A DNA stretch of 39,569 nucleotides from BMS3Abin12 sp964487445 (GTDB lineage Bacteria > Pseudomonadota > Gammaproteobacteria > 21-64-14): contig CAZAQG010000009.1 in the NCBI GenBank assembly GCA_964487445.1, positions 1 through 39,569 of the forward strand, read 5' to 3'. This document shows, piece after piece, positions 33,750-39,569 of this stretch; the stretch's first letter is position 1, and the number at the start of each line of letters is the position of its first letter. Position numbers and translations under genes: made by a program. The notes beneath the pieces were generated by a model that saw only the letters and a list, made by a program, of their open reading frames with translations, was not told the origin of the DNA and searched no databases.

Positions 33750-35082
33750 AGTCGTCCTCCAGCCGGACAATGTCGTCTTCCCCGAAATAATCCCCCATCT
33801 GCACCTCGACCAGGACCAGCGGGATATCACCGGGGTTCGCGATTCTATGTACCGCACCCCTTGGGACATCCACGGACTGCCCCGGCTGGAGCGGGATTTC
33901 CCGATCCCCCACGGTGACCAGCGCCCCGCCGCTGACCACGGTCCAGTGCTCTGCGCGGCGCCGGTGCTTCTGCAGACTCAGCCGCTCGCCCGGTTCGACG
34001 ACGATTTCCTTGATTTTGTGATCGCCCCGCTCGAGCAGGTCTTCGTAGTGTCCCCACGGCCGGTGGTTCTCCCGCCGGTCGAGGATTCTCCGGTAGACAT
34101 CCAGATAGGCACGCGCCATGCGCCGGCAGGTAAAGCGCTGTTCCACCTCGTCCCGACAGGCGCGCCGGTCGAGTGAGCCGATCCTACCCACCGCCTGCAC
34201 GGCGGCGTTCACATCGGCCACGATGAATCCCGTCCCGCCGTCGCGAATGAGTTCCGGCATCGACCCCCGCCCATAGGCGATCACCGGTGTACCACAGGCC
34301 ATGGCCTCGATCACGCTCAGCCCGAAAGGCTCGTCGAAGTGAATCAGGTGCAACAACGCCAGCGCACCGCCCAGCACCTCCTGCCTTCTTTCCGGCCCGA
34401 CGGAGCCGAGGTATTCCACGGTGGATCCATCGATATGCGGCTCGACCTGATCCCGGAAGTACGCCTCGTCCTGTACGATCCCGGCGATCACCAGCCGGAT
34501 GCCGGTCCTGCGCGCCACCTCGATGGCCTCGCGGACACCCTTGTGGGGATGAATGCGCCCGAAGAACAACAGGTAATCTCCCGCATCTTCACGATAGGGG
34601 AATTGCGTGAGATCGATGCCATGATGGATGGTCGCGATGTAATCGAGTTCCGGGCTCCTGTCGGCCTCACTGATCGCCACGTAGTGCGTACGCCCATTGT
34701 ATTTTTTATAGACCGGCAAAATCTTCGGGGAAGAGAATCCATGGATCGTCGTGAGGAGCGGCGTATGGGTGAAACCGCTGTAAGTAAGCGGCAGGAAATC
34801 GAACTGGTTGTGGATGAGATCGAACTCGTCCGCCCGCCTGAACACCTCTGCGATATGCAGGCATTCCCAGACCTTTGGATCAATCGAAGGGTCCTCCGAC
34901 CAGGGTCGTTCGCAGACCCACGCAAGTTTTCCGCGGGTCCGGGAATCCCCGGTCGCAAACAGCGTCACATCCACTCCCATCGCCACCAGCTGTTCGGTCA
35001 GGAGGCTGACCACGTTTTCCCACGGCCCGTAATGACGCGGAGGTGTGCGCCAGGATATGGGACTCAGCATCGCGATCTTCAT
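33736..35082 (-). CDS. GT4 glycosyltransferase fused to a mannose-6-phosphate-isomerase-type cupin
   Basis: Residues 1-335 are a GT4 (GT-B) transferase: MKIAMLSPISWRTPPRHYGP, LIHNQFDFLPLTYSGF, FFGRIHPHKGV and the donor-binding FDEPFGLSVIEAMACGTPVIA (E-x7-E at 251-259). Residues 340-448 are a cupin with RPWGHYEDLLERGDHKIKEI, metal-ligand candidates QKHRRRAEHW (Gln371, His373, His379) and GAVHRIANPG (His412). This matches the C-terminal domain of type II phosphomannose isomerase/ManC proteins. The cupin may make or bind mannose phosphates for the transferase; this is inference. It precedes the small GH130 gene with a 14-bp overlap and is divergent from the larger GH130 gene. Confidence 0.88.
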   Translation of the reverse strand: MKIAMLSPISWRTPPRHYGPWENVVSLLTEQLVAMGVDVTLFATGDSRTRGKLAWVCERPWSEDPSIDPKVWECLHIAEVFRRADEFDLIHNQFDFLPLTYSGFTHTPLLTTIHGFSSPKILPVYKKYNGRTHYVAISEADRSPELDYIATIHHGIDLTQFPYREDAGDYLLFFGRIHPHKGVREAIEVARRTGIRLVIAGIVQDEAYFRDQVEPHIDGSTVEYLGSVGPERRQEVLGGALALLHLIHFDEPFGLSVIEAMACGTPVIAYGRGSMPELIRDGGTGFIVADVNAAVQAVGRIGSLDRRACRDEVEQRFTCRRMARAYLDVYRRILDRRENHRPWGHYEDLLERGDHKIKEIVVEPGERLSLQKHRRRAEHWTVVSGGALVTVGDREIPLQPGQSVDVPRGAVHRIANPGDIPLVLVEVQMGDYFGEDDIVRLEDDYDRS

Positions 35083-35230
35083 AATTGGGGTCCTACGCGC
35101 GCGGCCCGCGCGCCGGGGCGTGTCATTATGATCCGGGACAGACTATAACACCACGGCAACACGACCGGCGGGAGGCGATGCGAAATAGAAACCGGCCGAA
35201 AAAATCAGTCTGATTTGTTGGAAATTCAAT

Positions 35231-35236
35231 TATAAT
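35231..35236 (+). promoter_or_regulatory. Consensus -10 element for the large GH130 gene
   Basis: A perfect TATAAT lies about 59 bp upstream of the likely GTG start, in the AT-rich part of the divergent region. The -35 is weak (CTGATT at 15 bp or GTCTGA at 17 bp). Activator dependence is possible. Confidence 0.5.
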
Positions 35237-35289
35237 GCGCCATGGTGTAGTCGTGCGGGCCGCACCATAACACAGAGGGCTTATTGCGC

Positions 35290-36813
35290 GTGGATACGAT
35301 GAAGATGGAAATCAGACCCACCCATACCACCCCGCTTGCACGGCGAAAGTTGAAAGTGATAGAGGGGAAGAGCGGCCGCGTCATTACCCGGCCGTATCTG
35401 CCGTCCGGTGAAGAACGCATCCGGAACGTCATCAAACGGGTGTTGAGCCTGGACGAGAACGAAGCGTGTGCGCTGCTGGAAACCCTGTTGCAGGATTTTC
35501 CCAACCGCCACCGCTGCTTCAGGGAGATCCTGGCGCGAAATTTCGAACGGGTGGCCGACTTCGTGCCGGAGGTCGATCGGATCTCGAAGCAGCGGCGGCT
35601 TCTGATCGGTGCATACTTTACCGCGGAATACTCGGTGGAGGCGGCGGCATTGTTCAATCCCTCCATCGTTCAGGTTCCGAACCGGGAGGCGGATCCCGAA
35701 GGCTCCTGCCGGTTCGTCATGAGTTTCCGCGCCACCGGTGAAGGCCACATCTCCTCCATCGAGTTTCGCAGCGGGATCATCGATATCAACAACGATATCT
35801 ACTTCGACGGCTTGAGCGACTACGTGGAAACTCCGGAAATCCATCCCAATCCAAGCTACGACCGCCACCTGTTCCGGCTGAAACTCCAGGAGATGGGGGC
35901 GGGTAACGCGGTGACGCACCAGCTTCTCAACAAGCTGCCGGATAACTTTACCTTCAACGATCTGCAGGGAAAGATCGCCGAACTCCAAAACAACGGCCAG
36001 TTCCTGCTACAGGAAAAGACGGATGCCATCGACATGGCGCTGTGGCTGGCGCAATCCAATTACGAGATTCTGTTTCGAAAGGATTACCCGATTTCCGAGC
36101 GGGTGATCTTTCCCGTGTCGGAGTCCGAGCGCAAGGGAATCGAGGATGCCCGTTTCGTGCGCTTCGTCGACGACGACGGCACGGTGATCTACTACGCCAC
36201 CTATACCGCGTACAACGGAGAGACGATCCTGCCGCAACTCATCGAGACCCGCGACTTCCTCTCATTCAAGGTCATGACGCTGAACGGAGCCCAGGTACAG
36301 GGCAAGGGGATGGCCTTGTTCCCGAGAAAGATACGGGGTGAATACGTGATGCTGTCACGCCAGGATGGTGTGAATAACGCGATCATGTTTTCGGACCATT
36401 TGCACTTCTGGCAGCAGGCCAAGATTCTCCAGGAACCCGAGTTCCCTTACGAATTCATACAGATGGGGAACTGCGGCTCACCCATTGAGACCCCTGAAGG
36501 CTGGCTGGTGGTGACCCACGGGGTCGGGCCGATGCGGACCTACGGCCTCGGCATCGAGTTGTTGGACCTGGAGGATCCGACCCGGATCATCGGCCGGACC
36601 AGGGAACCGATCCTGGTGCCGAATGCGCATGAGCGGGAGGGATACGTCCCGAACGTGGTTTACAGTTGCGGCGCGCTCATCCATCAGGATGAATTGATCA
36701 TCCCGTACGCCTCGGGCGACCAGCGATGCAGCATAGCAACACTGCAGGTACCGTCGTTGATGGCCGGGCTGACACGGAATTCCGGCGATTCCGCCCCGAC
36801 GACGGCACGGTAG
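35290..36813 (+). CDS. Large GH130-related protein (507 aa)
   Basis: This protein has a GH130-like beta-propeller in its C-terminal two thirds, with an N-terminal helical extension (about 1-110, VIKRVLSLDENEACALLETLL). The extension gives it well over the usual length of about 320-400. The catalytic-position motif reads KGIEDARF (Asp286), then VIYYATYTAYNGET, FPRKIRGEYVMLSRQDGVNNAIMF, QMGNCGSPIETPEGWLVVTHG and REGYVPNVVYSCGALI. EDAR replaces the EDPR of the smaller paralogue. GTG at 35290 is preferred, 10 bases after GAGGG; TTG at 35284 is too close and ATG at 35299 too far. It is probably a mannoside phosphorylase or glycosidase, specificity unknown. It has its own promoter, divergent from the GT4-cupin gene. 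Confidence 0.85.
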   Translation: MDTMKMEIRPTHTTPLARRKLKVIEGKSGRVITRPYLPSGEERIRNVIKRVLSLDENEACALLETLLQDFPNRHRCFREILARNFERVADFVPEVDRISKQRRLLIGAYFTAEYSVEAAALFNPSIVQVPNREADPEGSCRFVMSFRATGEGHISSIEFRSGIIDINNDIYFDGLSDYVETPEIHPNPSYDRHLFRLKLQEMGAGNAVTHQLLNKLPDNFTFNDLQGKIAELQNNGQFLLQEKTDAIDMALWLAQSNYEILFRKDYPISERVIFPVSESERKGIEDARFVRFVDDDGTVIYYATYTAYNGETILPQLIETRDFLSFKVMTLNGAQVQGKGMALFPRKIRGEYVMLSRQDGVNNAIMFSDHLHFWQQAKILQEPEFPYEFIQMGNCGSPIETPEGWLVVTHGVGPMRTYGLGIELLDLEDPTRIIGRTREPILVPNAHEREGYVPNVVYSCGALIHQDELIIPYASGDQRCSIATLQVPSLMAGLTRNSGDSAPTTAR

Positions 36814-36829
36814 GGGATGCCGGCCGCCG

Positions 36830-39172
36830 CTATCCCTGCAACACTTCCCGAACATCGAGCTCGTCGGGCTTTTCCCCCGGTGTAACACGATCCCAGCCCC
36901 GGTGGTTGTAGACGGCGAGCAGCGCCATGAGCCAGCACAGCGTGGACTCCGCCCCCTGATTCTCATTCGCACCCTGCACTTCCAGTCCGTCCCGGCAACC
37001 CCCGGTGGCATAGTCGTAGAGCGGAACCCGCAGGTCGTTCTCGCCCTGGTACCAGTTGAGGCAGCGATACGCATAAGCGATCCATTTCTCGTCCCGCGTG
37101 CAGTTGAACGCCTCGATGCAGGCGTCCACCATCGCGGCCGCCTCGATGGGTTGTTGATCGAATCGCGCTTTTTCGCCGCCCCGGCTCAACCAGCCGCGAT
37201 TGCCGATAGCGGCGAAGTAGCGGCTCGTCTCATCGGTCTGAACCTGCTTCAACCAATCGAGGGCGCGCAGGCCCATCTCCAACATCTCGCGATCGGGAAG
37301 CCACTGCCCGGACAGCAGCAAGGCCTGTGGCAACCGGGCATTGTCGTAGGTCAGGGTATCCTCGCACCAGGGCCAGCCTTCCGTGGCAAAATCCCGGAAC
37401 TGTTTCATCAGCCGATCCGCGAGTATCTTGCGCATCCTTTTCGCGCGGCTGTCCCCGCTGTAGCGGCACAGATACGCGTGGATACCGATGATGGCGAAGG
37501 AAATCGCCCGTGGGTGGTTGAAATGTTCGATCGAATCCAGCGCACGATGGAACAGATCGACCGCAAAAGCCACCTGCCCCTTATCCCGACCCAACGCCAC
37601 CACTACGCCCAGTCCCCACACCGCGCGCGCATGGGAATCCTCCGAGCCTGTTTCCTCGAGCCAACGGCGATCATAGGACATGAAATTGCGGAACCGGCCG
37701 CTCCGACCGTTGAAGGCGTGGCCCAGAAAACCCAGATAAACGGCGGAAAGACCGCCCGGCGCCGAATCCAGAGGCTGGAGGTCCTGTAACGTGACGGTGA
37801 CGATCAACGCGCGGGCATTGTCGTCCACGCAATAGCCGTGCGTCCGATCCGGGACCGTGTACTTGGCGTGTTGCAACATACCGGTGTCATCGGTCATCCG
37901 GCGTAGATATTCCAGCTTGATCTCCGGTAGCGGTTGCCGGCGCAGTCCGAGGGTCTCCAGCCGATACTCGGGTACCTTGTCCCGCAACCGCCGGCGTTTG
38001 GCTTCCGCGAAAGTGTCGAGATAGCGACGGCCCACATTGCTCCAGATCATTTTTCGGCCGTAGTGGTAGGCCCTCTCCCGGATGGCGCGGCACTCATCGG
38101 GGTGATCCAGGAGGTCGATGACTTCCCGCGCCAGGGCGATCCGATCCCGGAACGGAACCAACCTGCCCCGATCACCGGCGAGCAGCTCCCGGGCGTGCCA
38201 ATAGGGCGTGGATACCACCGCTTTGCCCATCCCGAGTGCATAGGCGAGCGTACCGGAAATGATCTGCGACTCGTTGAGGTACGGAGTGAGATAAATATCC
38301 GCCGCGCCGATAAACTCCAGCAAGTCTTCGTCGGCGACGAAACGATCATGGAAAACGATGTGGTCCGCAACACCGAGCGCTTTTGCACGTATGTGAAGGC
38401 CGCTTCTGTAGTCCTCCCCCTGTTCCGCCTTGAGGTGCGGATGGGTGGCGCCTACGACCATGTAGACGACCTGCGGGTGGACCTTCACGATCTCCGGCAA
38501 GGCATCGATGACCACCTCGATGCCCTTGCCCGGAGAAAGCAGACCGAAGGTCAGGAGAACCTTCTTCCCGGATACGCTGAACTTGTCCTTGTAGGCGTCG
38601 GATTCGACAAACGGCACGTCGGGAATGCCGTGGGGGATGAGGACGATCTTCTCGTCCGGCACATGGTAGATATCACGCAGGAATTCGACCGAGCGTTCGC
38701 TCATCGCCACCAGCCGGTCTGAAAATTCGGCAAGTTGCATCATGATGTTCCGGTCTTGAAGGTTCGGATCCTTCAGGATCGTGTGCAGGGTCGTCACGAC
38801 CGGCATCTTGAGACCACGCAACAGCTCGATGATAAAGCCGCCCCGCTTGCCGCCGAAAATGCCGTATTCATGCTGGAGGCAGATCACATCCGCTTGGTTG
38901 AGGTTGCATAAATCGGCCGCCAGACCGTATTCGTTCAGTTGACTCTGGTTGATCTCGAAGCGCACCTGAGACGGATAGGCATAGCCTTCCGGCCGGTCGT
39001 TCATCGCGACCGCCCAACAGGCCTTGTCCGGTGCATTCAACGCGATGGATTCAAGCAGGTGCGTGGTGAACGTGGCGATACCGCACTGCCGTGGTAGGTG
39101 GTTGCCGATGAAGACGATGGACTTGAGGGTCTCCCACTCAGGTCTTGAGCCTGTCGTAGCGAAGTTCTCCAT
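36830..39172 (-). CDS. GT4 glycosyltransferase fused to an (alpha/alpha)6-like C-terminal domain
   Basis: Residues 1-410 form a GT-B transferase of family 4: SIVFIGNHLPRQCGIATFTTHLL, VICLQHEYGIFGG, FGLLSPGKGIEVVIDALPEIV and YLTPYLNESQIISGTLAYALGMGKAVVSTPYWHA. Residues 440-780 are helical repeats with conserved aromatic and acidic residues (DRTHGYCVDDNARALI, RWLEETGSEDSHARAVWGLG, EGWPWCEDTLTYDNARLPQALL). These look like an (alpha/alpha)6 barrel, as in several mannosidase/mannobiose-processing proteins. One polypeptide may therefore build and process the same glycan; this is inference. It converges with the large GH130 gene, with 16 bp between stops. Confidence 0.85.
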   Translation of the reverse strand: MENFATTGSRPEWETLKSIVFIGNHLPRQCGIATFTTHLLESIALNAPDKACWAVAMNDRPEGYAYPSQVRFEINQSQLNEYGLAADLCNLNQADVICLQHEYGIFGGKRGGFIIELLRGLKMPVVTTLHTILKDPNLQDRNIMMQLAEFSDRLVAMSERSVEFLRDIYHVPDEKIVLIPHGIPDVPFVESDAYKDKFSVSGKKVLLTFGLLSPGKGIEVVIDALPEIVKVHPQVVYMVVGATHPHLKAEQGEDYRSGLHIRAKALGVADHIVFHDRFVADEDLLEFIGAADIYLTPYLNESQIISGTLAYALGMGKAVVSTPYWHARELLAGDRGRLVPFRDRIALAREVIDLLDHPDECRAIRERAYHYGRKMIWSNVGRRYLDTFAEAKRRRLRDKVPEYRLETLGLRRQPLPEIKLEYLRRMTDDTGMLQHAKYTVPDRTHGYCVDDNARALIVTVTLQDLQPLDSAPGGLSAVYLGFLGHAFNGRSGRFRNFMSYDRRWLEETGSEDSHARAVWGLGVVVALGRDKGQVAFAVDLFHRALDSIEHFNHPRAISFAIIGIHAYLCRYSGDSRAKRMRKILADRLMKQFRDFATEGWPWCEDTLTYDNARLPQALLLSGQWLPDREMLEMGLRALDWLKQVQTDETSRYFAAIGNRGWLSRGGEKARFDQQPIEAAAMVDACIEAFNCTRDEKWIAYAYRCLNWYQGENDLRVPLYDYATGGCRDGLEVQGANENQGAESTLCWLMALLAVYNHRGWDRVTPGEKPDELDVREVLQG

Positions 39173-39287
39173 AGACGCCTTTATTTCGGGGTGTAAGCGG
39201 CATCTCCCGTGTTGGGTTGGATGTCTGCGGGTGCGCCCCTGATATGTCGTCGGAGTATAACACTATCCTCCGGTTGATTCCGACTGC

Positions 39288-39374
39288 CGGTACGCGATAG
39301 CCCTGGTGAGTCCGCACGGGAAAGCCACGCTGACGCATGGCATCGATCATCTGTTGGCGTAAGGGGGCATCGTC
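39288..39374 (-). pseudogene. Remnant of a tyrosine-recombinase (integrase) N-terminus
   Basis: In one minus-strand frame the DNA reads PLRQQMIDAMRQRGF, then P-V-RTHQGYR, very like the SAM-like N-terminus of phage-type integrases (PLRQ-MI--M-LRGFS-RTHQSY). GGAGGAG lies just upstream of an ATG at 39370, but that ATG is out of frame. A C-run of five instead of six between the ATG and the TTA would explain it, so a one-base deletion is likely. The similarity ends after about 28 residues. The rest of the 397-bp gap holds no gene. Confidence 0.45.
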
Positions 39375-39497
39375 GCCTCTCCTCCGGGATGGAACCCACG
39401 CGGATCACAGAGAAGTATTGACGATGAATAACCGGTTGCAGGTTATCGAAGGGAAGCTACCGTGAAGCGGTTTAGTTCAACGTCGCCGATAACCGGC

Positions 39498-39569
39498 AGG
39501 CCTCCGCGGTGGTTGAATTGTGCAATAATGAACGAAGCGATATGAACAATTCAAACACCGCGGAGGCCT
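39498..39569. repeat. 72-base palindrome ending at the window edge
   Basis: AGGCCTCCGCGGTG plus, after one mismatch, TTGAATTGT (39498-39521) pairs with 39546-39569: 23 of 24 positions complementary, with a 24-base loop. It ends at the last base of the window, so either the contig stops in a repeat or the window cuts it. Confidence 0.75.

Noticed and set aside
39418..39446. Promoter with TTGACG and a 17-bp spacer facing off the right end
   Set aside because: The -10 (GGTTAT) matches only half of the consensus, and no gene is visible downstream.

Overview
The window looks like chromosomal DNA from a GC-rich gammaproteobacterium, probably a Chromatiales/Ectothiorhodospiraceae-type or related lineage. 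The main reason is the conserved block csrA-lysC-alaS-recX-recA-pncC facing mutS and fdxA, next to tRNA-Ser and tRNA-Arg. I know this order from Pseudomonas and its relatives. The lineage within the class is inference. A run of exactly 100 N (25430-25529) shows that this is a draft scaffold, and the window stops exactly at the end of a long palindrome.

Region 1 (1-10.7 kb) is core genome. It holds two tRNAs, csrA, lysC, alaS, recX, recA, thpR and pncC on the minus strand and mutS on the plus strand. The pncC-mutS gap (7569-8127) carries two families of small palindromic repeats. Region 2 (10.7-15.0 kb) sits between mutS and fdxA. It holds an outer-membrane protein and a four-gene stressosome-type operon: a GGDEF protein, an RsbT-RsbX fusion, RsbR and an RsbS-like STAS protein. 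This looks like an environmental-stress sensor wired to cyclic-di-GMP. Region 3 (15.1-25.4 kb) is housekeeping and membrane biology: fdxA, a thioredoxin-TPR protein, a 160-bp snapback mobile element, xerD coupled to a membrane diguanylate cyclase, a slipin/NfeD protease pair, a three-domain ACP/acyl-AMP ligase/PlsC acyltransferase, and pncB.

Region 4 (25.6-32.8 kb), right after the scaffold gap, is a complete Wadjet (JetABCD) plasmid-defence system. jetA, jetB and jetC overlap in one operon. jetD, the TOPRIM-type nuclease subunit, is divergently transcribed from the other side of an 86-bp intergenic region with an inverted repeat. In the arrangements I know, jetD lies downstream on the same strand. 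Region 5 (32.8-39.2 kb) is a compact mannoside/glycan cluster. It has two GH130-type phosphorylase-like proteins, a GT4 glycosyltransferase fused to a mannose-6-phosphate-isomerase-type cupin, and a GT4 fused to an (alpha/alpha)6-like domain. By eye, regions 4 and 5 are less extreme in GC than the core, which fits an accessory segment. The last 400 bases carry a broken tyrosine-recombinase N-terminus and a 72-base palindrome at the very end.

The best candidates for something not routinely described are the divergent Wadjet locus with its symmetrical control region, the stressosome-c-di-GMP operon with a non-phosphorylatable STAS protein, and the fused glycan-cluster enzymes.
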